From: Oliverpabstia intestinalis
GTDB lineage: Bacteria > Bacillota > Clostridia > Lachnospirales > Lachnospiraceae
Length of the DNA stretch: 64,000 bases
Assembly (NCBI RefSeq): GCF_009696065.1
Contig: NZ_VUMS01000002.1
Coordinates: 124,001 to 188,000 of the forward strand
Direction: 5' to 3'
The translations under genes were made by a program, and so were the position numbers. Shown in pieces: positions 1 to 8,939 of the stretch. The stretch's first letter is position 1; the number at the start of each line of letters is the position of its first letter. The notes under the pieces are model-generated. The model had not been told where the DNA came from. It was given only the letters and a program-made list of their open reading frames with translations, and made no database searches.

Positions 1-175
1 TGATATGGATTTTGTAGCGCAGTGTTTTTCGAGAGTTGTAGTTCTTGCCCATGGACAATTACTGGCAGACGGTACACCTTCGGAGGTATTTGTACAAGAG
101 GACGTATTGAAAAAGGCTGCTCTTGATATGCCACATCCGTTACAGCTTCGGAAAGCATTGGAACAGATACAATGA
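1..175 (+). CDS. ABC transporter ATP-binding protein, C-terminal end (ECF/CbiO-like)
   Basis: Only the last 57 codons are in the window, read from base 2 and ending in TGA at 173-175. The visible start, DMDFVAQCFSRVVVLAHGQ, followed by LLADGTPSEVF, is the typical stretch just after the H-loop histidine of an ABC ATPase, where a regulator region of the form RVVVL..G...DGTP.EVF follows. That pattern is commonest in energy-coupling-factor (EcfA/CbiO) ATPases that energise vitamin or metal uptake. The substrate cannot be told from this fragment. It is the only gene besides abfA, tyrA, aroA and a lysR remnant on the plus strand, and it is closed by a strong terminator. Confidence 0.75.
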   Translation, partial: DMDFVAQCFSRVVVLAHGQLLADGTPSEVFVQEDVLKKAALDMPHPLQLRKALEQIQ

Positions 176-196
176 CAGAGGTCTGTAACGATATAT

Positions 197-246
197 AAAA
201 AGTCGAAACTGAAATTCACGAAAAGTGATTTCAGTTTCGACTTTTT
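197..246 (+). terminator. Rho-independent terminator after the ABC ATPase gene
   Basis: A stem of about 22 bp pairs AAAAAGTCGAAACTGAAAT (left) with its complement ending TTTCGACTTTTT (right), around a short GAAA-type loop, followed by T residues. It lies 22 nt after the ABC gene stop and also before the end of the convergent GH13 gene, so it may work in both directions. Confidence 0.85.
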
Positions 247-264
247 GATTTACGCGTTACACAT

Positions 265-1896
265 CTAATGAAAACTCTTCAGCCAGTTTACCAGTGAATC
301 ATGCCAGATGTTGTCAGCTACGGTCTTCTTCATCTGATCGGTCACCGGACCGTTTCCGGCCATCTTCTCAAGGATAGCCGCCTGAAGTTCGGATACCGTC
401 ATCTCGTCCGGTGTTTTACTCCAATCTGTTTTCAAAGCAGTTGCATGCTCTGTTTTCTCTTCAAAGACAATGGTTTCATTTTCTGATGTCTTCTGCTCTT
501 TTACGGTTACCGGTTTTACTTTTTTCATTATTGCAACCGGGACCGGAGTTTCGTTCTTCAACTGTTCTTCCGGAATCCAGATATCGCCGCTGTTCGCAGG
601 AATCGTCACATGGATTCTTCCACCCTGTACTTCTGCCCGGTTACCGGAAAGTGCACCGATATATATGGCAGTATTACCTGCAGGCAGATTCATATCTGTG
701 GCATTGTCATCGTTGTTGACGGTGACAATCACACGTACATTGTCCAGATCCCGTGCAAAAGCATATTGCCGGTTGGTAAGCATCAGTTCATAATATTTTC
801 CATAGCTTAATGCCGGTGTGCCCTGACGGATCTTTCCGAGTGCAGCAATCAGCGCTGTACAGGGATTTTCAGTGACGGCATTTTTGTAATTTTCCAGATC
901 CAGTGCCGGACGAAGGCTTACATCTGAGAATTTTTCTTTCTTTCCTTCAATTCCAAATTCCGATCCGTAATAAATACTCGGAATACCAGGCAGAGTATAC
1001 AACAATATATGGATCGGTGCAAAATGCGCTTTGTTGCTGAGTTTGGTATAGATCCGTTCTACATCATGATTGTCCACAAAATTGTAAAGATCCAGATCAC
1101 CCATATTCTGCAGATATTTAACGGTATGTGCGATTTCAAAATAATTATGGTCGTTATGCCCGCTGTACAGGGCTTTATGCAGAGCATAGTTTGTTACACT
1201 GTGCAGAGTATCGCCGTTAACCCAACGGCTGTAATCACCGTGGATAACCTCTCCCATGAGCCAGAAATCCTCTTTTACTTCATCAGCAGTACGGCGCAGG
1301 GCATGCATAAAGTCAAAATCCAGGACATCTGCAGCATCCAGACGAATACCATCAATATCAAATTCAGACACCCAGAAACGTATCACATCACAGATATAAT
1401 TCTGTACTTCCGGATTGCGCTGATTCAATTTTACCAGAAGATTATATCCTCCCCAGTTTTCGTAGGAAAAACCATCATTATACTCTGTGTTTCCGCAGAA
1501 ATTTACATTGCAATACCAGTTGACATAGCGGGAATGTTCCCGGTGTTCCTGGATATCTTTAAAAGCAAAGAAATCACGTCCGGTGTGATTGAAGACACCA
1601 TCGAAAATCACACGGATTCCTTTTTTATGGCAGGCAGCTACAAAGTTCGTAAGATCCTCATTGGTTCCCAGACGAGAATCCAGTTTCTTATAATCTGTAG
1701 TCTCATATCCATGTCCAACGCTTTCGAATAACGGACCGATATACAGTGCTGTACATCCAATCTTCTGGATATGATCGATCCATGGCAACAAGGTATTCAA
1801 CCGATGTGCCGGAGCACCATAGTCATTCTGTGCCGGAGCACCTGTAAGACCCAGGGGATAAATATGATAAAATATAGCTTCATTGTACCAACTCAT
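265..1896 (-). CDS. GH13 alpha-amylase family glycosidase with unusual C-terminal tail
   Basis: Predicted intracellular alpha-glucan hydrolase of the cyclomaltodextrinase/neopullulanase/maltogenic type; no signal peptide is seen. The (beta/alpha)8 barrel carries the GH13 motifs in order: DGVFNH (residues 99-104), GIRLDAAD with nucleophile D187, the acid/base E216 in LMGEV, and FVDNHD with D278. The barrel starts almost at residue 1, so the N-terminal domain often found in neopullulanases is absent. After the C-terminal beta domain (to about residue 440) there is a linker rich in V, K, T and E, then a roughly 45-residue helical piece (MTVSELQAAILEKM...), which is not part of the usual GH13 fold. 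RBS GAGGTG precedes the ATG. Neighbouring pgm fits glucan breakdown to glucose phosphates. Exact substrate is unknown. Confidence 0.9.
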   Translation of the reverse strand: MSWYNEAIFYHIYPLGLTGAPAQNDYGAPAHRLNTLLPWIDHIQKIGCTALYIGPLFESVGHGYETTDYKKLDSRLGTNEDLTNFVAACHKKGIRVIFDGVFNHTGRDFFAFKDIQEHREHSRYVNWYCNVNFCGNTEYNDGFSYENWGGYNLLVKLNQRNPEVQNYICDVIRFWVSEFDIDGIRLDAADVLDFDFMHALRRTADEVKEDFWLMGEVIHGDYSRWVNGDTLHSVTNYALHKALYSGHNDHNYFEIAHTVKYLQNMGDLDLYNFVDNHDVERIYTKLSNKAHFAPIHILLYTLPGIPSIYYGSEFGIEGKKEKFSDVSLRPALDLENYKNAVTENPCTALIAALGKIRQGTPALSYGKYYELMLTNRQYAFARDLDNVRVIVTVNNDDNATDMNLPAGNTAIYIGALSGNRAEVQGGRIHVTIPANSGDIWIPEEQLKNETPVPVAIMKKVKPVTVKEQKTSENETIVFEEKTEHATALKTDWSKTPDEMTVSELQAAILEKMAGNGPVTDQMKKTVADNIWHDSLVNWLKSFH

Positions 1897-1927
1897 GTGA
1901 ATGCACCTCTATTTCTACAATTTATTT

Positions 1928-1940
1928 AACTGTTCAGTAC
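1928..1940 (+). repeat. Copy of recurrent intergenic motif AACTGTTCAGTAC
   Basis: TTTATTTAACTGTTCAGTAC at 1921-1940 is echoed by TTTATTTACCGTTCGGTAT at about 2004-2022, so two related copies flank the GH13 upstream region about 80 bp apart. The core is shared with intergenic copies near 7161, 11443, 48474, 48602 and 52763. The role is unknown; it could be a regulatory site or a remnant of a dispersed repeat. Confidence 0.45.
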
Positions 1941-2041
1941 CTTTGTGATCATAGTATATTTACTTTTATTATAATACCACACCTTCTTACAGAAATCCAG
2001 CAATTTATTTACCGTTCGGTATATAAATTATCTAAACAGAA

Positions 2042-2079
2042 AAAATGGGCAATACAGATTTCTCTGTATTGCCCATTTG
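2042..2079 (-). terminator. Rho-independent terminator of pgm
   Basis: On the minus strand, about 20 nt after the pgm stop, AATGGGCAATACAG pairs with CTGTATTGCCCATT around a 6-nt loop and is followed by a T-run. Confidence 0.85.
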
Positions 2080-2101
2080 TACAGCGTATTTTTTCGTTGC
2101 C

Positions 2102-3784
2102 TTATGCCATGATCGGTTTTAAAGCTTCAGCCAGTTTTTCTTTCTCTGCTTCTGCTTCTGCCAGATCTTTACCCAGCGTGGTGTAATAGATCTTGATCTT
2201 TGGTTCTGTACCGGATGGACGAACGATAACGGTTTCGTTGTTCTCCAGTTTGTAGATCAGAACGTTGGCTGCCGGAAGACCGGTTTCTTCCGGTTTTTCA
2301 TAGTCTGTTACGCTGGCAACTTTATTGCCTGCGATTTCGGTCAGAGGATTCTTTCTGAGTCCTTCCATGATACCTGCCATAGTATCCATACCACTCAGTC
2401 CCGGGAATTCAAAGCTGTCTACTTTGTTCAGGTAACGACCATATTCTTTGTAAATCTCTTCCAGTCTCGCTTTCAGAGAACTTCCGGTGCTTCTGTAGTA
2501 AGCAGCCATCTCACAGATCAACATGGAAGTGATGACTGCGTCTTTGTCACGTACATAAGGACCAGCCAGATAGCCATAACTTTCTTCGAATCCGAAGATG
2601 AAACGATCAACTTCACCTGCTGCTTCCAGCTGAGCAATCTGATCACCGATCCATTTGAAACCGGTCAGGACACTTCTCAATTCCACACCGTAATGTTTTG
2701 CAACGGCATCTGCCAGCGGTGTGGATACAATAGATTTTACTGCTACCGGATTCTGTGGCATCGTGTCTTTTTCAATACGTCCTGCACAGATATAATCCAG
2801 GAGCAGAACACCCACTTCATTTCCGCTGACCAGTTCATAAGAACCATCGGGACATTTCATAGCGATACCTACACGGTCAGCATCCGGGTCTGTTGCAAGC
2901 ATCAGGTCAGCACCGGATTCTTTTGCAAGATTCAGTCCCAGTTCAAGAGCCGCAAAGATTTCCGGGTTCGGATAACTGCAAGTTGTAAAGTAACCGTTTG
3001 GATATTCCTGTTCCGGGACAATGGTGATATCAGTAATTCCGATGTCTTTCAGTACCTGTGTGACAGGAACCAGACCGGAACCGTTTAACGGACTGTATAC
3101 CAGTTTCAGTCCTGCAGTTTTACACAGACCCGGACGAACCTGTCTGGACTCGATAGCATCATACAGGGCACGTTTGCAGTCATCTCCTACGAAACGGATC
3201 AGTCCTTCTTCTACACCTGCTGCAAAAGACATATATTTTGCACCGGTCAGAACATCAGTTTTCTGAATCTCATTGTAAACGATTGCTGCAGCATCATCTG
3301 TCATCTGGCATCCGTCCGGACCGTATGCTTTATAACCATTGTACTTTGCAGGGTTATGAGAAGCAGTTACCATGATACCTGCATTACAGTTGTAATATCT
3401 GGTTGCGAAAGAAAGGGCCGGAACCGGCATCAGAGCATCATAGATTCTGACTTTGATTCCGTTGGCTGCCAGTACACTTGCAGCAGTCTTTGCAAATACA
3501 TCACTTTTCAGACGGCTGTCGTAGCTGATGGCTACAGTTTGTGTGCCGCCCTGTGTTTTTACCCAGTTGGCCAGTCCCTGTGTTGCCTGACGGACCACAT
3601 AAATATTCATACGATTGGTACCTGCTCCCAGGACCCCACGAAGACCAGCAGTTCCGAATTTTAATGCGACCGCGAAACGTTCTTTGATCTCATCATCGTT
3701 TCCTTCGATCCTGGACAGTTCCGGGTTCAGATCGGCATCCTCAAGATCTGCTGCCAACCAGCGTTTGTATTCTTCCTGATACAT
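2102..3784 (-). CDS. pgm: Phosphoglucomutase/phosphomannomutase (alpha-D-phosphohexomutase)
   Basis: Interconverts glucose 1-phosphate and glucose 6-phosphate (possibly the mannose esters as well), linking glycan breakdown and cell-envelope sugar synthesis to glycolysis; cytosolic. The 560-aa length is usual for the bacterial PgcA-type enzyme. All four family signatures are present: phosphoserine loop TASHNP with S142, metal loop DPDADR at 299-304, sugar loop GFEESYG at 398-404, and phosphate loop RPSGTEPK at 522-529. RBS AGGAGT lies 9 nt before the ATG. It is a single-gene unit with its own promoter (3835-3863) and terminator (2042-2079). Which hexose it prefers cannot be told from motifs alone. 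Confidence 0.95.
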   Translation of the reverse strand: MYQEEYKRWLAADLEDADLNPELSRIEGNDDEIKERFAVALKFGTAGLRGVLGAGTNRMNIYVVRQATQGLANWVKTQGGTQTVAISYDSRLKSDVFAKTAASVLAANGIKVRIYDALMPVPALSFATRYYNCNAGIMVTASHNPAKYNGYKAYGPDGCQMTDDAAAIVYNEIQKTDVLTGAKYMSFAAGVEEGLIRFVGDDCKRALYDAIESRQVRPGLCKTAGLKLVYSPLNGSGLVPVTQVLKDIGITDITIVPEQEYPNGYFTTCSYPNPEIFAALELGLNLAKESGADLMLATDPDADRVGIAMKCPDGSYELVSGNEVGVLLLDYICAGRIEKDTMPQNPVAVKSIVSTPLADAVAKHYGVELRSVLTGFKWIGDQIAQLEAAGEVDRFIFGFEESYGYLAGPYVRDKDAVITSMLICEMAAYYRSTGSSLKARLEEIYKEYGRYLNKVDSFEFPGLSGMDTMAGIMEGLRKNPLTEIAGNKVASVTDYEKPEETGLPAANVLIYKLENNETVIVRPSGTEPKIKIYYTTLGKDLAEAEAEKEKLAEALKPIMA

Positions 3785-3834
3785 TATTTACCACTCCTAT
3801 TATCTTTATTTTTGTCACTTAAAAAGTTATATAG

Positions 3835-3863
3835 ATTGTAACATGTTTTCACAAAAACAGCAA
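3835..3863 (-). promoter_or_regulatory. Sigma-A type promoter of pgm
   Basis: On the minus strand TTGCTG (-35), a 17-bp spacer and TACAAT (-10) lie about 50 bp before the pgm start. Spacing and hexamers fit vegetative sigma. Confidence 0.6.
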
Positions 3864-3990
3864 CTGCTTTGTGAAACTTAAACGAATGTCAACAAATAAT
3901 TTCGGTGAAAACGACAAATTCTACTATATTATCAGAAAAATTGCATGTCATTTTCCAATGACAAAACACGCCAGATATCATATCATGTTC

Positions 3991-4275
3991 TCAATTTTCC
4001 AGAGTGGCGAAAAATAATTCATAAAAATCGTCTTCGCCTTCCAGTTTTGGCGAATTTTCTCCCCCACCGTTGGTACTGCGACGCATGGAAGCATAAAACT
4101 CTTCCCCTGCCTGAATCAGATCCATCGTATAGATTGGATAACCTTCTTCCTGACATTTTTTACAGAAAGCATCGACAGGATTCTTCTCACTGCGGGTTGC
4201 AAAGAGTGCTTTTCGAAGTTCCGGGTCTTTCTTGGCTTTCAGCTGCAGTGCATCCAGTAGTTCAATCGTATTCAT
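3991..4275 (-). CDS. Small Nif11-like domain protein
   Basis: 94-aa protein starting MNTIELLDALQLK; this start is chosen over an upstream ATG because AAAGGAGG sits 7 nt before it and the leuS terminator overlaps the longer reading frame. The segment KAKKDPELRKALFATR followed by NPVDAFCKKCQEEGYPI matches the Nif11 pattern (helical, K-x-DPELR, then a second helix with a GY motif). Nif11 proteins occur as leader regions of nitrile-hydratase/Nif11-type RiPP precursors and as stand-alone proteins of unknown role. The C-terminal 25 residues are Gly/Asn/acidic (STNGGGENSP, EGEDDFYELF) and have no double-glycine core or Cys/Ser/Thr-rich core, and no maturation enzyme is near, so a RiPP role is not supported. 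It lies downstream of leuS after a terminator. Confidence 0.7.
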   Translation of the reverse strand: MNTIELLDALQLKAKKDPELRKALFATRSEKNPVDAFCKKCQEEGYPIYTMDLIQAGEEFYASMRRSTNGGGENSPKLEGEDDFYELFFATLEN

Positions 4276-4308
4276 AAAACATCCTCCTTTATCCCGTGAT
4301 ATGCAAAA

Positions 4309-4337
4309 GAGGCCTGCCAAATACGATGCAGACCTCC
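4309..4337 (-). terminator. Rho-independent terminator of leuS
   Basis: On the minus strand GAGGTCTGC pairs with GCAGGCCTC (one G-U) across a short loop, followed by TTTT. It lies about 20 nt after the leuS stop and before the Nif11-like start. Confidence 0.7.
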
Positions 4338-4357
4338 TTGTCTTTTACTGTTTTTAA

Positions 4358-6772
4358 TTATTTCTGAACAATGTTGATGATTTTCTTCGGTACATAGATC
4401 TCTTTTACGATTGTACCTGTCAGTTTGTCAGCAACGGCTTCTTTTCCTTTTGCGATTGCATCTTCTTTGGAAATGTCAACCGGGATACTGATGACTGCAC
4501 GGGTTTTTCCGTTGATCTGTACCGGTACCTCTACTTCGTCATCTTTCATAGCGTCTTCATCATGTTCCGGCCATTTTGCTGCAAATACGGATGTGTCATG
4601 ACCCAGAACCTGCCACAGTTCTTCGGCAATGTGCGGAGCGAACGGAGAAAGCAGAATTACATAGGTAGACAGTGTTTCTTTGTCAATACCACCGGTCTTC
4701 TTAACCATGTCAATCATCTTGTTGTTATATTCCATGAATTTGGAAACAACGGTATTCAGGCTGAAGCTTTCCAGACGTTCTGTGATATCGTGAATCAGGC
4801 AGTGACGCAGTTTTACCATCTCTTTAGTTTCTGAAACATTTGCTTCTGCGCTGTCCTGTACCAGTTTCCAGAAACGATTCAGGAAACGGTATACACCGTC
4901 GATTCCTCTGTCATCCCACTCTGCATCCAGTTCCGGCGGTCCTACGAACAGCTCATAGATACGCAGAGAGTCACATCCGTAATCTCTTACCAGATCATCA
5001 GGAGAAACAACGTTTCCTTTCGATTTACTCATCTTGATACCGTTCTTACCGGTGATCATACCCTGGTTGAACAGTTTGTGGAATGGTTCATCAAAGTCAA
5101 TAGCTCCGATATCATACAGGAACTTGGTATAGAAACGGGAATACAGCAGATGCAGTACCGCATGTTCCACACCACCGATGTACATATCTACCGGCAGATA
5201 TTTGTCAGCTTTTTCTTTGGATACCAGCTCTTTGTCATTTTTGTTATCTACATAACGCAGGAAATACCAGGAAGAACCTGCCCACTGTGGCATAGTGTTG
5301 GTCTCACGTTTTGCAGGTCCTCCGCAGGCCGGGCACTTGCAGTTAACCCATTCGTCAATAGCAGCCAGTGGAGATTCACCCGTTCCTGTCGGTTCGTAGG
5401 ATTCTACATCCGGTAAACGAAGCGGAAGTTCTTCTTCCGGTACCGGAACGTTTCCACATTTCGGGCAGTGAACGATCGGAATCGGCTCGCCCCAGTAACG
5501 CTGACGGGAGAATACCCAGTCACGCAGTTTGAAGTTTACGGTTTTACGTCCGATACCCATCTTTTCGATCATCATCGGAGCTTCTTTCTTCAGTACAGAA
5601 GATTCCATACCGTTCCAGTCACCGGAGTTGATCATAGTTCCAGAAGCCTCGGTATATGCTTCTGTCATATTTTCGATTTCTTTTCCATCTTTTGCGATTA
5701 CCTGAATGATTGGAATATTGAACTTGGTTGCAAATTCAAAGTCACGGTCATCATGGGCAGGTACACACATGATTGCTCCGGTACCGTAATCAGCCAATAC
5801 ATAGTCAGACAGCCAGATCGGTACTTTGGCACCATTTAACGGGTTGATTGCATAAGATCCGGTAAATACACCAGTCTTTTCTTTGTCCTGCAGACGATCC
5901 ACGTTAGACTTCATGGATGCATCGTAGATATATTGCTCCACAGCTTCTCTTGTTTCATCGGTGGCCAGTTCTTTTGCCATGGCATGCTCAGGAGCCAGTA
6001 CCATGAAGGTTGCACCGTGAAGGGTATCCGGGCGGGTGGTGTATACAGTGATCTTCTCGTCTCTTCCTTCAACCGGGAATTCAACTTCTGCACCATAGGA
6101 TTTACCGATCCAGTCACTCTGCATCTTTTTAACTTTTTCCGGCCAGTCCAGTTTGTCCAGATCATTCAACAGACGGTCTGCATATTTTGTGATACGCAGC
6201 ATCCACTGACGCAGGTTTTTCTTAGTTACTTCAGAACCACAACGTTCACATTTTCCGTTGACAACTTCTTCATTTGCCAGACCTGTCTTACAGGATGGAC
6301 ACCAGTTGATCGGGAATTCTTTTTCGTAAGCCAGACCTTCTTTAAACATCTTTACAAAGATCCACTGGGTCCATTTGTAGAACTCAGGATCTGTGGTGTT
6401 TACTTCGCGATCCCAGTCATACAGAGCTGCGATCTCGTTGATCTGACGTTTGATATTTGCTACGTTGTCTGCGGTTGATTTTGCAGGATGTACACCCATT
6501 TTGATCGCATAGTTTTCAGCCGGCAGACCGAAAGCATCCCATCCCATCGGGTGAATGATATAGTAACCGTTCAATAATTTGTAACGGCTCCATACATCAG
6601 AAATTACATATCCTCTCCAGTGTCCGACATGAAGACCATTTCCTGACGGATATGGGAACATGTCCAGACAATAATATTTTGGCTTTTTGCCATCATCCAC
6701 ATTCACCGGGTGTTCTTCCCAGATATCATGCCATTTCTTTTCTACTGCCCTATGATTATAAGGTACTGTCAT
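4358..6772 (-). CDS. leuS: Leucyl-tRNA synthetase
   Basis: Charges tRNA-Leu with leucine; cytosolic class Ia synthetase, 804 aa, the normal bacterial length. The HIGH-type signature reads LHVGHWRGY near residue 47, the zinc-ribbon-like CxxC pairs (WCPSCKTGLANEE, GKCERCG) and the editing domain with TTRPDT lie in the middle, and KMSKSKGN occurs in the catalytic C-terminal half, followed by the anticodon-binding domain. RBS AGGAGG stands 8 nt before the ATG. The gene is preceded by a tRNA-dependent T-box leader and a strong promoter, so expression should rise when uncharged tRNA-Leu accumulates. Confidence 0.98.
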   Translation of the reverse strand: MTVPYNHRAVEKKWHDIWEEHPVNVDDGKKPKYYCLDMFPYPSGNGLHVGHWRGYVISDVWSRYKLLNGYYIIHPMGWDAFGLPAENYAIKMGVHPAKSTADNVANIKRQINEIAALYDWDREVNTTDPEFYKWTQWIFVKMFKEGLAYEKEFPINWCPSCKTGLANEEVVNGKCERCGSEVTKKNLRQWMLRITKYADRLLNDLDKLDWPEKVKKMQSDWIGKSYGAEVEFPVEGRDEKITVYTTRPDTLHGATFMVLAPEHAMAKELATDETREAVEQYIYDASMKSNVDRLQDKEKTGVFTGSYAINPLNGAKVPIWLSDYVLADYGTGAIMCVPAHDDRDFEFATKFNIPIIQVIAKDGKEIENMTEAYTEASGTMINSGDWNGMESSVLKKEAPMMIEKMGIGRKTVNFKLRDWVFSRQRYWGEPIPIVHCPKCGNVPVPEEELPLRLPDVESYEPTGTGESPLAAIDEWVNCKCPACGGPAKRETNTMPQWAGSSWYFLRYVDNKNDKELVSKEKADKYLPVDMYIGGVEHAVLHLLYSRFYTKFLYDIGAIDFDEPFHKLFNQGMITGKNGIKMSKSKGNVVSPDDLVRDYGCDSLRIYELFVGPPELDAEWDDRGIDGVYRFLNRFWKLVQDSAEANVSETKEMVKLRHCLIHDITERLESFSLNTVVSKFMEYNNKMIDMVKKTGGIDKETLSTYVILLSPFAPHIAEELWQVLGHDTSVFAAKWPEHDEDAMKDDEVEVPVQINGKTRAVISIPVDISKEDAIAKGKEAVADKLTGTIVKEIYVPKKIINIVQK

Positions 6773-6803
6773 GGTTTCTTCCTCCTAGGTATTGCTTGAA
6801 ATA

Positions 6804-7080
6804 TAAAAAGTCCTTTTGTTTCTGTTTTTCAACTAGAGACGAAAGGACTTTATTTCCGTGGTACCACTCTACTTCATGAAGCATAAGCCTCATGCACTTA
6901 TGGATTCTGTAACGGGAACTCCCGCTTTTTCTTACTTGCATCTTCTACAAATTATGAAAATGTTTCGGAAAAAGGACTCCGGGGCCAGTTCAAAGCTTTC
7001 TTCTGCTGACTCGCACCAACCGACAGCTCTCTGAAAGAACGATACCGCTTTTACTCTTCCCCTTCCAGGTCGTATACTTT
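6804..7080 (-). promoter_or_regulatory. T-box leader riboswitch of leuS
   Basis: The minus strand carries the T-box sequence AGAGTGGTACCACGGA (complement of 6855-6870), which binds the uncharged tRNA CCA end, followed at 6804-6853 by a terminator stem (AAAGTCCTTTCGT with ACAAAAGGACTTT then T-run). Upstream, AGAGAGCTGTCGG, GGTTGGTGCGAGTC and GAACTGG elements match Stem I features. The expected specifier is a Leu codon; CTG at 6986-6988, directly after GAA, is the likeliest candidate but the structure was not folded. Mechanism (known for T-boxes): uncharged tRNA stabilises the antiterminator. Confidence 0.93.
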
Positions 7081-7094
7081 ATAAAACATAAAAT

Positions 7095-7123
7095 ATTTTA
7101 ACTGCAAAGACAGTGTTTGTCAA
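7095..7123 (-). promoter_or_regulatory. Promoter of the T-box-leuS unit
   Basis: Minus strand TTGACA, 17-bp spacer, TAAAAT. The predicted start near 7088 would yield a leader of about 315 nt containing the whole T-box. Confidence 0.75.
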
Positions 7124-7160
7124 GGCTTTCCTGTTATTTACACGGGCGGCAAGCCAAAGT

Positions 7161-7189
7161 GTTACTGTTCACTCCATTCCCGGTAACAC
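7161..7189 (+). repeat. Recurrent motif copy inside a short inverted repeat
   Basis: GTTACTGTTCAC at 7161-7172 carries the recurrent intergenic core. GTGTTAC (7159-7165) is complemented by GTAACAC (7183-7189), giving a 7-bp stem with a 17-nt loop between the acetyltransferase gene end and the leuS promoter. It could be a weak terminator for the acetyltransferase gene or a repeat remnant. Confidence 0.4.
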
Positions 7190-7249
7190 ACCTCGCGATG
7201 CAAAGAATTTATACCAATCGTATAAATTCGCGAAGCATATTTTATCTCG

Positions 7250-7849
7250 TTAGGGCTGCTCATCAAAACGATGGTTTTTAAAATAGTATTCTTTATCGTG
7301 CTCATTGATTTCACGATATACCTTGCATGGACTTCCAAAAGCAATACAGTTTGCCGGAATGTCTTTTGTTACGATAGAACCGGCACCGATCACGGAATTT
7401 TCTCCGATAGTTACATCCGGAAGAACGACAACATTGGCTCCCAGCCATACATTATCACCAATGGTGATTGGGAATGAATACATTCCGTCCCCCCGGTGTT
7501 CCGGATCAATGGGATGTCCGGTGGTACACAAGGTTACATTCGGTCCGATCAACACATTTTTTCCGATGGTGATCTTCCAGTCATCGATCAGTGTCAGATT
7601 CATATTAGAATAGGTGCCGTCTCCGATGGATACATATTTTCCAACAGCTGCTGTAAGCGGTGGAGTGATCCATACATTTTTTCCTACTTTTCCGAAAATA
7701 TCGTGAAGAAGTGCTTCTCTTCCTTCCATATCTTCCGGTGGCATACTGTTGAATTCTCTTACCAGTGCTTTTGTGTGAGCCTGCAGACTCATATTTTCAT
7801 CATCATCCTGCCATACATACCCCTGTTTCATTCTCTCCTGCTCAGTCAT
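7250..7849 (-). CDS. Sugar O-acetyltransferase (maltose/galactoside acetyltransferase-like)
   Basis: 199-aa left-handed parallel beta-helix acyltransferase of the Maa/LacA type, transferring acetyl from acetyl-CoA to a sugar hydroxyl in the cytosol. Visible are the N-terminal maltose-acetyltransferase helical region (MTEQERMKQGYVW), hexapeptide repeats (IGDGTYSN, IGKNVLIGPNVTL, IGDNVWLGANVVVLPDVTIG, ENSVIGAGSIVTKDIP) and the catalytic-loop histidine in TGHPIDPEHR. Length and order are normal for the family. It is a single gene with no obvious operon partner. The natural acceptor in such organisms is unknown; detoxification of non-metabolised sugars is the usual proposal. Confidence 0.92.
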   Translation of the reverse strand: MTEQERMKQGYVWQDDDENMSLQAHTKALVREFNSMPPEDMEGREALLHDIFGKVGKNVWITPPLTAAVGKYVSIGDGTYSNMNLTLIDDWKITIGKNVLIGPNVTLCTTGHPIDPEHRGDGMYSFPITIGDNVWLGANVVVLPDVTIGENSVIGAGSIVTKDIPANCIAFGSPCKVYREINEHDKEYYFKNHRFDEQP

Positions 7850-7988
7850 AGTTTTTCTACCTCCCAGTTAATATTACTACAGGGTTAAGTGTAACATATT
7901 TGTGTGGAAAAAGCCATCTGCTCTCAAAGAAAAATATTGCCACGGTACATAACAGTAACATATAACAGTCAGGTGCTTTTTCATAGCA

Positions 7989-8786
7989 TCAGTTGTCTAT
8001 CGAATCGGAAAAAAACAGACGTGGGAAAAGATCTTGTCCGAGCTCTTCCGCGGTATAATCCGCATTGCAGGATACGCTGGGAGCATACAGGTACGTATAT
8101 CCATCCCGTATGACCATAAATGCCAGCCAGAAATTGGTATCCTCGTTGTTTCCGCTGGTAAAGGAAACAATATACACCGGATAGGAAAGACTCTCAGTAT
8201 AACCATCGTCCTGGTAAACGGAAAGAATGTTATATATGCCACCGTCGGTCAGTTTTTCTGCTGCAAGGGTTGCGTATGCCTCCGGAGTGTCTGGAAGATC
8301 TTCCGGGTTGACATAGCAATAGTCAACGATGCAAGACATCCCGTCTTCTAACATATCGTCATATCGGTGAGTCCCGTCTTCATAATTTTCATTTAGTATA
8401 GAAATCATACCGGTATAAGGAAGAGCACCTCCCATGAGAACCGGTATGTCCACAGAATTCTCCTGACCGGACGGCGCATCAACAGGGTCTTCATCTGGTT
8501 GTGACGGAGAAGGATCTGCCTCATCAGGTGTATGAGATCCATGATCATTATCTGATTGAGTGTTTTCCGTGGTGTCGATATTTTCAGGAACTTCAGGTTC
8601 GTCCGTTATTATCGGATCAGTGGTTTTTTCCGGGTCAGACGGACCCTCGTCGTTTTGTTTGGTGTTTCTATCTGCAGTAATGAATGGAATCTTGAAGGGT
8701 AATTCGACCGGAAGTTTAAAAGAACAGGATGTCATGGTCAATGCTGCTGTGAGGAGCAGTGAAGCAAAAAGCCATTTTCTTTTCAT
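7989..8786 (-). CDS. Putative surface lipoprotein of unknown function
   Basis: 265 aa. It starts MKRKWLFASLLLTAALTMTSC, a signal peptide with a lipobox (TMTS-C, Cys21), so it should be lipid-anchored outside the membrane. This start has GGAG 9 nt upstream and is preferred to an ATG 72 nt earlier. Residues about 35-130 are a low-complexity stalk rich in D, E, P, T and S. The C-terminal half (about 130-265) is a compact alpha/beta-looking domain that I do not recognise (motifs GMSCIVDYCYVNPEDLPDTP, SLSYPVYIVSFTSGN, TNFWLAFMVIRDGYTYLY). It stands alone, ahead of a sugar acetyltransferase. Function unknown. Confidence 0.85.
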   Translation of the reverse strand: MKRKWLFASLLLTAALTMTSCSFKLPVELPFKIPFITADRNTKQNDEGPSDPEKTTDPIITDEPEVPENIDTTENTQSDNDHGSHTPDEADPSPSQPDEDPVDAPSGQENSVDIPVLMGGALPYTGMISILNENYEDGTHRYDDMLEDGMSCIVDYCYVNPEDLPDTPEAYATLAAEKLTDGGIYNILSVYQDDGYTESLSYPVYIVSFTSGNNEDTNFWLAFMVIRDGYTYLYAPSVSCNADYTAEELGQDLFPRLFFSDSIDN

Positions 8787-8939
8787 AAGCGTAGTCTCCT
8801 TTCTTCTGATTATAGCAAATAGAATGATATACAGAATTCCTTTTTTACATTGTACCATATATTGTGCGGTTTGTGTGACTTTGCCTTATAAAATGATCCA
8901 CTGGTCTTTCGATTATTGTTATCGGTAAACAGTGATTTT

